Part shown: positions 46,481-56,229 of the stretch, one piece after another
How positions within the stretch are numbered: the first letter of the stretch is position 1
How the letters are laid out: every line of letters starts with the position of its first letter
Source of the DNA: Acidovorax sp. YS12
GTDB lineage: Bacteria; Pseudomonadota; Gammaproteobacteria; Burkholderiales; Burkholderiaceae_C
Reading direction: 5' to 3'
Length of the DNA stretch: 64,000 nucleotides
Assembly: GCA_021496925.1 (NCBI GenBank)
Contig: CP053915.1
Coordinates: 2,294,001 to 2,358,000, forward strand
Notes under the pieces: model-generated
Database searches by the model: none
Seen by the model: the letters and a program-made list of their open reading frames with translations, nothing else
What the model was told of the DNA's origin: nothing
Program-made: the position numbers and the translations under genes

Positions 46481-46484
<4 letters not shown>
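45843..46484 (-). CDS. hisG: ATP phosphoribosyltransferase, short form
   Basis: First and feedback-controlled step of histidine synthesis. The 213-residue protein (MITLALSKGRIFDETLPLL) lacks the C-terminal regulatory ACT-like domain, so it is the short HisG that needs the HisZ subunit, which is not in this window. It contains 'GGADLGVTGKDTLIEHG' and the PRPP site 'DAIVDLVSTGNTLKAN'. Start overlaps the murA stop (ATGA). Confidence 0.95.
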
Positions 46485-47758
<1,274 letters not shown>

Positions 47759-47760
47759 GA

Positions 47761-47826
47761 TTTTTAAGCCAAATCGGGCCCTAGCCCTTGTGCAGCAAGC
47801 GCCAGCAGCTATGAAGTAAGAAGCAA
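47761..47826. repeat. Intergenic repeat, copy 11
   Basis: 'AAGCCAAATCGGGCCCTAGCC', then 'AGCAAGCGCCAGCAGCTATG'. Fills the bolA-murA gap within the long minus-strand gene string. Confidence 0.7.
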
Positions 47827-47828
47827 TC

Positions 47829-48074
47829 TCAGGCCGCTTGCGCGGCCGACCACTCGGCGGGCGTGAAGGTCTTCATCGACAGCGCGTGCACCTCGTCGCG
47901 CTGCATCTTGTCGCCCAGCGTGGCGTACACGCGCTGGTGGCGCTGGATGGGGCGCTTGCCCTCGAACTCGGCCGAGACGATGGTGGCGTACCAGTGGCGG
48001 CCGTCGCCCTCGAGCGCGAGGTACTCGCAGGGCAGGCCTGCGCTGATGATGTCCTTGAGGTGGTCTGCGGTCAT
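47829..48074 (-). CDS. ibaG: BolA/IbaG family protein
   Basis: Small regulator or iron-sulfur partner protein that works with monothiol glutaredoxins. The 81-residue protein has 'EGDGRHWYATIVSAEFEGKRPIQRHQRVYATLGD', the BolA core with the invariant histidine region, and 'VHALSMKTFTPAEW'. The IbaG subtype is suggested by its place between the mla genes and murA, as in E. coli. Confidence 0.9.
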   Translation of the reverse strand: MTADHLKDIISAGLPCEYLALEGDGRHWYATIVSAEFEGKRPIQRHQRVYATLGDKMQRDEVHALSMKTFTPAEWSAAQAA

Positions 48075-48084
48075 GGCGGTGAAA

Positions 48085-48840
48085 TTAATTGCGGATTTTG
48101 TAACCCGTGCGCAGCAGGTGCACGGCGAGCGCGCTCACGGCCAGCCAGGCCGTGCCGACGATGGCCAGGCTGAGCCACGGCGAGGTGTCGCTCTGCCCGA
48201 AGAAGCCGTAGCGGAAACCGTCCACCATGTAGAAGAACGGGTTCAGGTGGCTCACCTGCTGCCACAGCGGCGGCAGGGACTGGATCGAATAGAACACGCC
48301 CGAGAGGAAGGTCATGGGCACGATGATGAAGTTCTGGAACGTGGCCATCTGGTCGAACTTGTCGGCCCACAGCCCGGCCACCACGCCCAGCGTGCCCAGC
48401 AGCGCCGCGCCGAGGAAGGCGAACACCACGATCCACACGGGCGCGGCGAACTCCGGCCGCGCGAACGCCAGCGTGACGGTGAACACGCCCAGCCCCACCA
48501 GCAGCCCGCGCAACACCGAGGAACCGACGTAGGCCACGAACCAGGCCCAGTGCGACAGCGGCGTGAGCAGCACGAACACCAGGCTGCCCATGATCTTGCT
48601 CTGGATGAGGCTGGACGAGCTGTTGGCAAAGGCGTTCTGCAGCACGCTCATCATCACCAGCCCCGGCACGAGGAAGGCGGTGTAGCTCAGGCGGTCATAC
48701 ACCTTGACGTGGTCTTCCAGCACGTGGCCGAAGATCAGCAGGTAGAGCACGGCGGTAAGCACGGGCGCGGCGACGGTCTGGAAGGCCACCTTCCAGAAGC
48801 GCAGCACCTCCTTGTAGAACAGCGTGCGCCAGCCGGTCAT
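48085..48840 (-). CDS. ABC-2 type exporter permease (YadH-like)
   Basis: Membrane half of an ABC-2 exporter. The 251-residue protein (MTGWRTLFYKEVLRFWKVAFQ) has six hydrophobic segments and the family signature 'PMTFLSGVFYSIQSLPPLWQQVSHLNPFFYMVDGFRYGFFG'. Its start overlaps the ATPase stop (ATGA). Resembles YadH; the cargo is not known. Together with the ATPase it lies between mlaB and bolA, a conserved location in Burkholderiales. Confidence 0.9.
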   Translation of the reverse strand: MTGWRTLFYKEVLRFWKVAFQTVAAPVLTAVLYLLIFGHVLEDHVKVYDRLSYTAFLVPGLVMMSVLQNAFANSSSSLIQSKIMGSLVFVLLTPLSHWAWFVAYVGSSVLRGLLVGLGVFTVTLAFARPEFAAPVWIVVFAFLGAALLGTLGVVAGLWADKFDQMATFQNFIIVPMTFLSGVFYSIQSLPPLWQQVSHLNPFFYMVDGFRYGFFGQSDTSPWLSLAIVGTAWLAVSALAVHLLRTGYKIRN

Positions 48841-49763
48841 GCGGCCTCCGCGCGGGTATTGCTTGCGCCCATCACCTGCAGGAACACGTCCTCCAGGTCG
48901 GCGCGGCGGATCTCCACATCCTCGGGGGCGATGCCGGCCTGGCGCAGCGCCGCCAGGTGGTGCTCGATCTCGGCGGCGTCGTGCGCGGGCAGTTGCACGA
49001 TGCGCCCGGTCACGCGCGCCTGCGCGGCCACGGCGGGCGGCAGCGCCGCGTCGGTCTTGAATTGCAGCACGTTGGACGTGGCGGTCTTGAGCAAATCGGA
49101 CGTGCGCGACAGGGCCACCATGCGCCCGTTCTTCAGCATGGCGATGCGCTGGCACAGCGCCTCGGCCTCTTCCAGGTAATGCGTGGTCAACAGCACCGTG
49201 TGGCCCTGCTTGTTGAGTTTGTCGATGAAGTGCCACAGCGTCTGGCGCAGCTCCACGTCGACGCCGGCCGTGGGCTCGTCGAGCACGATGATGGGCGGCT
49301 TGTGCACCAGCGCCTGGGCCACCAGCACACGGCGCTTCATGCCGCCCGAGAGCTGGCGCATGTTGGCCGTGGCCTTGTCGGCCAGGCCGAGGTTTTCGAG
49401 CAGTTCGTCGATCCAGGCGTCGTTGCGCTGCACGCCGAAGTAGCCGGACTGGATGCGCAGCGTCTCGCGCACGTTGAAGAACGGGTCGAACACCAATTCC
49501 TGCGGCACCACGCCGAGCTGGCGGCGCGCGTTGGCGTAGTCGGCCTGCACGTCGTGCCCGCGCACCAGCACGCGCCCCTGGCTGGCGCGCGCCAGCCCGG
49601 CGAGGATGCTGATGAGCGTGGTCTTGCCCGCGCCGTTGGGGCCGAGCAGGCCGAAGAATTCGCCCTCTTCAATGTCCAGGCTGACCTGGTGCAGTGCCTG
49701 GAAAGGGCCCTTGGGCGTGGCGTAGGTCTTGGAGACCGATTGGAAGGAGACGGCGGCGGGCAT
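48837..49763 (-). CDS. ABC exporter ATPase (YadG-like)
   Basis: ATP-binding half of the exporter. The 308-residue protein has Walker A 'GPNGAGKTT' (about 37-45), signature 'LSGGMKRR', Walker B 'IIVLDEPTAGVD', and a C-terminal extension beyond the core. ATG at 49763 (MPAAVSFQSVSKTY) is chosen over one ten codons upstream. Coupled by ATGA to the permease. It follows mlaB by 48 bases. Confidence 0.92.
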   Translation of the reverse strand: MPAAVSFQSVSKTYATPKGPFQALHQVSLDIEEGEFFGLLGPNGAGKTTLISILAGLARASQGRVLVRGHDVQADYANARRQLGVVPQELVFDPFFNVRETLRIQSGYFGVQRNDAWIDELLENLGLADKATANMRQLSGGMKRRVLVAQALVHKPPIIVLDEPTAGVDVELRQTLWHFIDKLNKQGHTVLLTTHYLEEAEALCQRIAMLKNGRMVALSRTSDLLKTATSNVLQFKTDAALPPAVAAQARVTGRIVQLPAHDAAEIEHHLAALRQAGIAPEDVEIRRADLEDVFLQVMGASNTRAEAA

Positions 49764-49811
49764 GGGAACCTGCCATTTTACGGTTTCAACCACGGCACTG
49801 CTGCCGCGGGG

Positions 49812-50084
49812 TCAGGCAGCGGCGGGCAGCAAGCCGTCTACGCCATACAGGCCGGCCATGCTCGCCAGGCCGGCGGGCAGGCCCTTGACGGCGAAATCCT
49901 TGCCCCGGGTGAGGGCCTCGCGGCGGCATTCGAGCAGCACGGCCAGCGCGGCGCTGTCGAATACCGCCAGGGGTCCGGCATCGACGACGAGGCGCGGCCC
50001 CTGCAGCGCCTGCAGTCCCTGCAGCAGCAGGCGCAGGCAGGCACTGGCCTGGCGGTGGGTCAGCTCGGGCGGCAGGACCAGCAT
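49812..50084 (-). CDS. mlaB: MlaB-like STAS-domain protein
   Basis: Cytoplasmic STAS protein that stabilises the MlaFE transporter. The 90-residue protein (MLVLPPELTHRQASACL) has 'VVDAGPLAVFDSAALAVLLECRREAL', where the DSAALAVLL segment is the typical STAS helix. Position after mlaC confirms the call despite low complexity. A gap of 11 bases separates it from mlaC. Confidence 0.85.
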   Translation of the reverse strand: MLVLPPELTHRQASACLRLLLQGLQALQGPRLVVDAGPLAVFDSAALAVLLECRREALTRGKDFAVKGLPAGLASMAGLYGVDGLLPAAA

Positions 50085-50095
50085 GGCGGCGGGGC

Positions 50096-50734
50096 TTACT
50101 TGCTCTCGCCCGTGGCGTTGCGCTGGGCCAGGGTGGCGATCAGGCCATCGACGCCCTTGGCGTTGATCTCCTGCGCGAACTGGTTGCGGTAGGTCTCGAC
50201 CAGCCACACGCCCATGACGTTGAGGTTGTAGATCTTCCAGCCCGCGCCCTCGCCCGGGGTCTTTTCCAGGCGGTAGTCAAGCTGCACCGGGTCGCCCCGG
50301 CCACGCACCTCGGTGCGCACCAGCACGTCGGTGTCGCCGGGCTTGGCGCGCAGCGGCTTGACGGTGACGCGCTCGTCCTTGACCTGGGCCAGCGCACCCG
50401 CGTAGGTGCGCACCAGCAGGGTCTTGAACTCCTGCTGCAGGCGTGCCTGCTGCTCAGGCGTGGCCTTGCGCCAGCCCGGGCCCACGGCGGAGGAAGTCAT
50501 GCGGCGGAAGTTCACGTGCGGCATGACCACCTTGTCCACCAGCGCGACGATCTTTGGAATGTCGCCGTTCTGGAACGACTTGTCGGTGCGCAGGGTTTCC
50601 AGCGCGTCGGCGCTGACGCGCTGGATCAGCGCATCGGGCGCCTCGTCGGCGGCCCATGCGGGGGCGGCCAGGGCCAGCACGGTGCTGGCGCCCAGGCCCA
50701 GGGCCAGGCGGTGGAGGGAGCGGCGGTTCATCAT
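50096..50734 (-). CDS. mlaC: MlaC periplasmic phospholipid-binding protein
   Basis: Shuttles phospholipid between MlaA at the outer membrane and MlaFEDB. The 212-residue precursor has a signal peptide (MMNRRSLHRLALGLGASTVLALAAPAWA) and the MlaC core with 'HVNFRRMTSSAVGPGWRKATPEQQARLQQEFKTLLVRTYAGAL' and 'WKIYNLNVMGVWLVETYRNQF'. Start at 50734 has AAAAGG about eight bases upstream; ATGs at 50743 and 50731 are also possible. Confidence 0.93.
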   Translation of the reverse strand: MMNRRSLHRLALGLGASTVLALAAPAWAADEAPDALIQRVSADALETLRTDKSFQNGDIPKIVALVDKVVMPHVNFRRMTSSAVGPGWRKATPEQQARLQQEFKTLLVRTYAGALAQVKDERVTVKPLRAKPGDTDVLVRTEVRGRGDPVQLDYRLEKTPGEGAGWKIYNLNVMGVWLVETYRNQFAQEINAKGVDGLIATLAQRNATGESK

Positions 50735-50753
50735 GGCGGGCATCCTTTTCTTT

Positions 50754-51515
50754 TCATTCCTCGGGCGGCAGGCGCCCCGCGTCGTCATCGGCGTCATCCA
50801 GCAGCAGCTCCTGGCCGGCCTGCTGGGCACGCATCTGCAGGTAGGCGTCGCGCGTGAAGGCGTATTTGTCGAGCGCGGCGTAGTCCAGCACCGAGGTCAC
50901 GCCGAGCAGGTTGGCGCGCTTGTTGACGGCGCGCAGCACGTACAGCGAATTGCGCACCGGGATGTCGTTGACCCGGCGCGAGACGATGTCGCCCTCCCAG
51001 TCCACGACGAAGCCCGCAGTGTCGCGCACGCTCGACGGCCCGAGCAGCGGCAGCACCAGGTACGGGCCGCTGGGCACGCCCCAGCGCGCCATGGTCAGGC
51101 CGAAGTCCTGCTTGTGCCGCTCGACGCCAGCCTCGGAGGCGATGTCGAACAGGCCGCCGATGCCCAGCACCGTATTCACGCTGAAGCGCACGGCGCTGTT
51201 GAAGGCGCCTTCGAGCTGCAGCTGCAGCAGGTTGTTGACGAAGGACCAGGCATCGCCCAGGTTGGCGAACACGTTGGTCACGCCCTGGCGCGCCACGCCG
51301 GGCACCACGTCCTTGTAGGCCGTGGCCACGGGCTTGACGACGGCGCCGTCCACGTCGTCGTTGAAGCGGGACATGGCGCGGTTGTAGCCCTCGAAAGGGT
51401 CGGCGGGGTTGGCCTGCGGGCCGCTGGCGCAGCCGGCCAGCAGCGCGGCGCCGAGCAGCGCGGCGGCCGCAACGTGGCCGCGCGCAGCGGCGGAGGGGGT
51501 CGTCGTGGAGGTCAT
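50754..51515 (-). CDS. mlaA: MlaA (VacJ) outer-membrane lipoprotein
   Basis: Removes mislocated phospholipid from the outer leaflet. The 253-residue precursor has the lipobox LLAGC, then 'DPFEGYNRAMSRFNDDVDGAVVKPVATAYKDVVP' and 'GPYLVLPLLGPSSVRDTAG', the conserved MlaA core. The C-terminal tail is acidic. It overlaps mlaD by ATGA. Having mlaA inside the mla operon is normal in Burkholderiales, unlike E. coli. Confidence 0.95.
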   Translation of the reverse strand: MTSTTTPSAAARGHVAAAALLGAALLAGCASGPQANPADPFEGYNRAMSRFNDDVDGAVVKPVATAYKDVVPGVARQGVTNVFANLGDAWSFVNNLLQLQLEGAFNSAVRFSVNTVLGIGGLFDIASEAGVERHKQDFGLTMARWGVPSGPYLVLPLLGPSSVRDTAGFVVDWEGDIVSRRVNDIPVRNSLYVLRAVNKRANLLGVTSVLDYAALDKYAFTRDAYLQMRAQQAGQELLLDDADDDAGRLPPEE

Positions 51516-52000
51516 TTCTTGTTGGAGTTTCCGGGGGCGCTGCCGCCCTCCTCGGCCTTGCCGTAGAGGAACTGGCCGATGAGGTTTTCCAGCACCACGG
51601 CGGACTGGGTGGAGGTCACCTTGTCGCCGTTGGCGAGGTTCTTCTCGTCGGCACCGGGGTCGATGCCGATGTACTGGTCGCCCAGCAGGCCGCTGGTCAG
51701 GATCTTGAGCGAGCTGTCGCGGGGAAACTTGTAGCTGTCCTGCAGCGACAGCGTCACCTGGGCCTGGTAGGTGGTGTCGTCGAACGCGATCGACTCCACG
51801 CGCCCGACCACCACGCCGGCGCTGCGCACCGCCGCCTTGGGCTTGAGCCCGCCGATGTTGTCGAACAGCGCCGTAACGCGGTAGCCCGACTGGAAGCTGA
51901 TATTGAGCAGGTTGGCCGACTGCAGCGCCAGGAAAACCAGCGCCGCAGCGCCGATCATGACGAACAGGCCGACCCAGACATCGTTCTTGGAATGCTGCAT
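51512..52000 (-). CDS. mlaD: MlaD, MCE-domain phospholipid transport protein
   Basis: Inner-membrane-anchored MCE protein that forms the hexameric ring above MlaE. The 162-residue protein (MQHSKNDVWVGLFVMIGAAALVFLALQSANL) has one N-terminal helix and the MCE core with 'NIGGLKPKAAVRSAGVVVGRVESIAFD' and 'TSGLLGDQYIGIDPG'. It follows mlaE by 14 bases. Confidence 0.95.
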   Translation of the reverse strand: MQHSKNDVWVGLFVMIGAAALVFLALQSANLLNISFQSGYRVTALFDNIGGLKPKAAVRSAGVVVGRVESIAFDDTTYQAQVTLSLQDSYKFPRDSSLKILTSGLLGDQYIGIDPGADEKNLANGDKVTSTQSAVVLENLIGQFLYGKAEEGGSAPGNSNKK

Positions 52001-52014
52001 GGTTGTTTTGTCTT

Positions 52015-52797
52015 TCAAATGCTGAACATCAGGGCCGTGAGGACGAAGTCCAGGCCCAGCACGGCCAGCGACGCCATGACCACGGTGCGCGTGGTGGCAC
52101 GCGACACCCCCTCGGGCGTGGGCTTGGCGGCGTAGCCCTGCAGCAGCGCCACGAAAGTCACCGTGAGGCCGAACACGAAGCTCTTGAGCACGCCGTTGCC
52201 CAAATCCTGCCAGACATCGACACCGCTTTGCATCTGGCCCCAAAAGGCCCCACCGTCAACCCCGATCATCAGCACGCCCACGATCCAGCCGCCGATCACG
52301 CCCACGGCGCTGAACACCGCCGCCAGCAGCGGCATCACGATCACGCCGGCCCAGAAGCGCGGCGCCAGGATGCGGCTGACCGGGTCCACCGCCATCATTT
52401 CCATGGCACTGAGCTGCTCGCCCGCCTTCATCAGGCCGATCTCGGCCGTGAGCGAGGTGCCCGCACGTCCGGCGAACAGCAGTGCCGTGACCACGGGCCC
52501 GAGCTCGCGCACCAGCGACAGCGCCACGAGCAGGCCCAGCGCCTCGGCCGAGCCATAGCGCTGCAGCGTGTAGTAGCCCTGCAGCCCGAGCACGAAGCCC
52601 ACGAACAGGCCCGACACGGCGATGATGGACAGCGAGTAGTTGCCCAGGAAGTGGATCTGGTCGCCCACGAGCTGCGGACGGCGCAGCGCCGTGCCCAGCA
52701 GGCGCAGCAATTGCACGAACAGGCGCGTGCCCTGGCCGACGTCCGCCAGCTTGCCGCGCACGGCATGGCCCACATGGGCGGGGTGCCACCAGCTCAT
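52015..52797 (-). CDS. mlaE: MlaE permease of the Mla transporter
   Basis: Membrane subunit of the MlaFEDB phospholipid ABC transporter. The 260-residue protein has 'YSLSIIAVSGLFVGFVLGLQGYYTLQRYGS', 'LVRELGPVVTALLFAGRAGTSLTAEIGLMKAGEQLSAMEMMAVDP' (the family signature) and five to six hydrophobic helices. Its start overlaps mlaF by ATGA. Confidence 0.96.
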   Translation of the reverse strand: MSWWHPAHVGHAVRGKLADVGQGTRLFVQLLRLLGTALRRPQLVGDQIHFLGNYSLSIIAVSGLFVGFVLGLQGYYTLQRYGSAEALGLLVALSLVRELGPVVTALLFAGRAGTSLTAEIGLMKAGEQLSAMEMMAVDPVSRILAPRFWAGVIVMPLLAAVFSAVGVIGGWIVGVLMIGVDGGAFWGQMQSGVDVWQDLGNGVLKSFVFGLTVTFVALLQGYAAKPTPEGVSRATTRTVVMASLAVLGLDFVLTALMFSI

Positions 52798-53624
52798 CGG
52801 CCACCTCCACCGTAGGACGTTCCGGCCGGACCGAAATCCTGCGCCACCTCGGGGCCGGGGTAATGAAAGGGCACCGGCCCCGTGGGCAACGCGTTGACGA
52901 ACTGGTGCACCAGCGGGTCCTGGCTGGCGCGCACCTCTTCGGGCGTGCCCTGGGCGGCCACGCAGCCGGGGCCCAGGACGATGACGTGGTCTGCCACGCG
53001 GAAGGTTTCGTCGAGGTCGTGCGACACCAGGATGGTGGTCAGCCCCATGGCATCGTTGAGGCGGCGGATGAGCTGGGCCGCCGTGCCCAGGGAAATCGGG
53101 TCGAGCCCGGCGAAAGGCTCGTCGTACATGACCAGTTCCGGGTCCAGGACGATGGCCCGCGCCAACGCCACGCGCCGCGCCATGCCGCCCGAAACCTGGC
53201 TGGGCATCAGGTCGCGCGCGCCGCGCAGCCCGACGGCGTGCAGCTTCATCAGCACGATGTCGCGCACCAGCTCGTTCGGCAGATCGGTGTGCTCGCGCAG
53301 CGGAAAGGCCACGTTCTCGAACACGCTCATGTCGGTGAACAAGGCGCCGAACTGGAACAGCATGCCCATGCGGCGGCGCGCTGCGAAAAGCTGCTCGCGC
53401 GCCATGGCGCCCACGTCCTGCCCGTCGAACAGCACCTGGCCCTGCTGCGCGCGCTGCTGGCCGCCGATCAGGCGCAGCACCGTGGTCTTGCCGCCGCCCG
53501 AGGCGCCCATCAGCGCCGTGACCTTGCCACGCGGCACCTGCAGCGAGACGTCGCGCAGGATCACGCGCTCGCCATACGAGAACGTGACGTTGCGCAGTTC
53601 CACCAAAAGAGCGGGTTCAGCCAT
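52794..53624 (-). CDS. mlaF: MlaF ATPase of the Mla transporter
   Basis: ATP-binding subunit of MlaFEDB. The 276-residue protein has Walker A 'GASGGGKTT', the Mla-type signature 'VSGGMARRVALARAI', and Walker B 'LVMYDEPFAGLDPI'. It heads the string mlaF-E-D-A-C-B-exporter-bolA-murA-hisG-hisD. A T/A-rich stretch with the palindrome CATGCATG at 53709-53716 lies upstream; I could not assign a promoter there with confidence. Confidence 0.96.
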   Translation of the reverse strand: MAEPALLVELRNVTFSYGERVILRDVSLQVPRGKVTALMGASGGGKTTVLRLIGGQQRAQQGQVLFDGQDVGAMAREQLFAARRRMGMLFQFGALFTDMSVFENVAFPLREHTDLPNELVRDIVLMKLHAVGLRGARDLMPSQVSGGMARRVALARAIVLDPELVMYDEPFAGLDPISLGTAAQLIRRLNDAMGLTTILVSHDLDETFRVADHVIVLGPGCVAAQGTPEEVRASQDPLVHQFVNALPTGPVPFHYPGPEVAQDFGPAGTSYGGGGR

Positions 53625-53727
53625 GCTGCGGAGGGGTTGGGGGTGTTGGGATGGAGGCGATTGTCAGGGCAAACCCGGAAACCGCGATGGTAACAGAACA
53701 TACATTCATGCATGTTTGTAAGTTGCA

Positions 53728-54480
53728 TCACAACATGCTCTGCAGAAACGCCCGCGTGCGCGCATGGCGCGGCCGGGCGAAGAACTCGGCGGCGGGGGCC
53801 TGCTCGATGAGTTCGCCCCCGTCCATGAACGCGACGCGGTGCGCCACTTCGCGGGCAAAGCCCATCTCGTGCGTGACCACCAGCATGGTCATGTGTTCCT
53901 GCGCCAGCTCGCGCATCGTGCGCAGCACTTCCCCGGTGAGCTCGGGGTCGAGCGCCGAGGTGGGCTCGTCGAACAGCATGATGTCCGGCTCCATGCACAG
54001 GGCCCGGGCAATGGCCACGCGCTGCTTCTGGCCGCCGGACAGGCGCGCCGGGTAGTTGTCGCGCTTGGCCGACAGGCCGACCTTGGCGAGCAGCTTTTCC
54101 GCCCGCGCCACGGCCACGCCGCGCGCCGCGCCCTGGACCACCAGGGGCGCCTCGATGAGGTTCTCCAGCACCGTGAGGTGCGGGAACAGGTTGAAATGCT
54201 GGAACACCATGCCCGTCTTGGCGCAGATGCGGCGCACCTGCGCCTCGGCCGGGTAGCGGCAGTGGCCCTGGGCGTCGGTACTGGCCAGCACCTCGCCCTC
54301 GATGGCGATCTGGCCGCCGTCGATGGTCTCCAGGTGGTTCAGGCAGCGCAGGAAGGTGCTCTTGCCCGAACCGGACGGCCCGATCACCGCCACCACCTCG
54401 CCGCGCGCCACCGAGAGCGACACGCCGCGCAGCACCTCGTGGTGGCCGAAGCGCTTGCGCAGGTCGCGCGCGTCGATCAT
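53728..54480 (-). CDS. Polar amino-acid ABC transporter ATPase (GlnQ-like)
   Basis: ATP-binding subunit of an amino-acid importer. The 250-residue protein has Walker A 'GPSGSGKST', Q-loop 'GMVFQHFNLFPHLTVLEN', signature 'LSGGQKQRVAIARAL' and Walker B 'IMLFDEPTSALDPE', all typical of GlnQ/HisP. ATG at 54480 is preceded by GAGG; ATG 54507 would overlap the permease gene. The exact amino acid is unknown. Confidence 0.93.
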   Translation of the reverse strand: MIDARDLRKRFGHHEVLRGVSLSVARGEVVAVIGPSGSGKSTFLRCLNHLETIDGGQIAIEGEVLASTDAQGHCRYPAEAQVRRICAKTGMVFQHFNLFPHLTVLENLIEAPLVVQGAARGVAVARAEKLLAKVGLSAKRDNYPARLSGGQKQRVAIARALCMEPDIMLFDEPTSALDPELTGEVLRTMRELAQEHMTMLVVTHEMGFAREVAHRVAFMDGGELIEQAPAAEFFARPRHARTRAFLQSML

Positions 54481-54487
54481 CGGGGCC

Positions 54488-55141
54488 TCACTGGTCGAAT
54501 TTGGCATAGCGTTGCTCCAGGCGCTGGAAGGCCCAGGTGAGCACCAGGGTCATGACGAGGTAGAAAGCCGCGGCCACGATGAACGGCGTGGTCGTGAAGT
54601 CGCGCTGCACGATGCCGCGCGCGGCGCGCAGCAGGTCGTTCAGCGCCAGCACGTAGATCAGCGAGGTGTCCTTGACCAGCGTGATGGTCTCGTTGCTCAT
54701 GGGCGGCAGGATGTTGCGCACCATCTGCGGCAGCACGATGCGGCGCATCGTTTGCCCATAGTTCATGCCCAGCACCTTGGCAGCCTCGTACTGGCCACGG
54801 TCCACCGACTGGATGCCGGAGCGGAAGATCTCGGCGAAGTACGCCGCGTAGTTCAGGGCGAACGCCGCCACGGCGGCCGGAAAGTCCGGCAGGCGCACGC
54901 CGATCACCGGCACGAACGGCAGCGCGAAGTAGATGAAGAGCATCTGCAGCATGAGCGGCGTGCCGCGCATGAGCCAGATGTAGCCGTTGACGCATGCCGA
55001 CAGCGGCTTGAGGCGCGACACCCGCGCCAGCGCCAGCGCCAGTCCCAGGGGCACCGCCAGCGCCAGCGTGATGAGAAACAGCTTCAGGGTGACTGCGGCG
55101 CCTTGCGCCAACGGCCCCAAAAGAGAGAGTACGTAATCCAT
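54488..55141 (-). CDS. Polar amino-acid ABC transporter permease
   Basis: HisM/GlnP-type permease. The 217-residue protein has five hydrophobic segments, 'YIWLMRGTPLMLQMLFIYFALP' and the EAA loop 'GQYEAAKVLGMNYGQTMRRIVLPQMVRNILPP'. Only one permease gene is present, so it probably forms a homodimer. It lies 177 bases after the binding-protein gene, across a structured repeat. Confidence 0.93.
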   Translation of the reverse strand: MDYVLSLLGPLAQGAAVTLKLFLITLALAVPLGLALALARVSRLKPLSACVNGYIWLMRGTPLMLQMLFIYFALPFVPVIGVRLPDFPAAVAAFALNYAAYFAEIFRSGIQSVDRGQYEAAKVLGMNYGQTMRRIVLPQMVRNILPPMSNETITLVKDTSLIYVLALNDLLRAARGIVQRDFTTTPFIVAAAFYLVMTLVLTWAFQRLEQRYAKFDQ

Positions 55142-55200
55142 GGGGTCACGACAGTTCAGTGTTTTGCACGGCCCGCAGCCGTTGCAACTGGCGCGCCCTA

Positions 55201-55318
55201 AGCCAGCAGACGCCGCGCAAGGGCCGCCCCGCCGCGCTGGCGGCGTCCCCCTTCCCGCAAAGCGCAGCTTTGCGAGAGAAGGGGGAAGGAGCGAAGCGAC
55301 ACAGGGGGTTGTTCGCTA
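55201..55318. repeat. Second family of intergenic repeat, with hairpin, inside the amino-acid ABC operon
   Basis: GC-rich block containing CCCCCTTC (55247-55254) paired with GAAGGGGG (55278-55285), enclosing GCAAAGC/GCTTTGC (55257-55263 with 55267-55273), and flanked by 'CGCCGCGCTGGCGGCG'. It looks like the other common Comamonadaceae intergenic repeat as I remember it. It sits between the binding-protein gene and the permease, where a hairpin would favour more binding protein than permease. Confidence 0.55.
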
Positions 55319-56119
55319 TTACTTGATGATGTTTTTGCCGAACCACTGCTCGGCGATCTTCGCGGCGCTGCCGTCGGCCTTCATGTCGGCCAGGGCCTTG
55401 TCGATCTTGCCGTGCAGCTCGGTGTCGTCCTTGCGCAGGCCGACGCCGTATTCCTCGGTGCCGAAGTTGTCCTCCAGCACGGCGTACTGGTCAGGCTTCT
55501 TGGCCACGTAGTAGCGGCCCACCACTTCGTCCACCACCACGGCTTCGAGGCGGCCGGTGGTCAGGTCCATCAGCGCGGTCACGTTGTCGCCGAAGGTCTT
55601 GAGTTCCTTGAACGACTTGTAGACGGCCTCTTCCTTCTTGATGGCGTCCACGGCGCTGGAGCCTTCCTGGGCGCCCACCACCTTGCCGGCCAGGTCGGCC
55701 TTGGCCTTGATGGCCGAGCCCGCTGCCACCACGATGATCTGGTGGTTTTCCATGTAGGGCGCGGTGAACAGGATGTTCTGCTTGCGCTCCTCGGTAATGG
55801 TCAGGCCGTTCCACAGCGCGTCCACGCGCTTGCCGGAGAGTTCGGCTTCCTTGGCGCTCCAGTCGATGGGCTTGAACTCGACTTCCAGGCCCAGGCGCTT
55901 GGCGGCTTCCTTGGCCATGTCGATGTCGAAGCCGACGAGCTGGTTCTTCTCGTCGCGGAAGCCCATGGGCGGGAAGTTGTCGTCCAGGCCCACGACGATC
56001 TTGGTCACCGCGGCTGGGGCAGGCGCGGGGGCGGCGGCGGGCGCGGCGGGCTCCTGCTTGGAGCAACCGGCGAGCACGGCGCCCAGGGTGAGCAGGGCTA
56101 CGGTAGCAAACTTCTTCAT
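55319..56119 (-). CDS. Polar amino-acid ABC transporter binding lipoprotein
   Basis: Solute-binding protein (family 3) that delivers an amino acid to the permease. The 266-residue precursor has the lipobox LAGC (C19), unusual for a Gram-negative periplasmic binding protein but common in this family of Burkholderiales, an Ala/Pro linker, and the SBP_3 core 'GLDDNFPPMGFRDEKNQLVGFDIDMAKEAAKRLG'. It ends 'IAEQWFGKNIIK'. First gene of the binding protein-permease-ATPase operon. Confidence 0.93.
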   Translation of the reverse strand: MKKFATVALLTLGAVLAGCSKQEPAAPAAAPAPAPAAVTKIVVGLDDNFPPMGFRDEKNQLVGFDIDMAKEAAKRLGLEVEFKPIDWSAKEAELSGKRVDALWNGLTITEERKQNILFTAPYMENHQIIVVAAGSAIKAKADLAGKVVGAQEGSSAVDAIKKEEAVYKSFKELKTFGDNVTALMDLTTGRLEAVVVDEVVGRYYVAKKPDQYAVLEDNFGTEEYGVGLRKDDTELHGKIDKALADMKADGSAAKIAEQWFGKNIIK

Positions 56120-56229
56120 GGCGTGGCGATCCTTGAAAAGAACGGACAAGGGGAAATCCCCGAACAAAACCCAGCATTGTCCCACCGAAGCAGCCGCGCG
56201 GGGCCCATGCCCCGCAAAGTCACCCGGCC

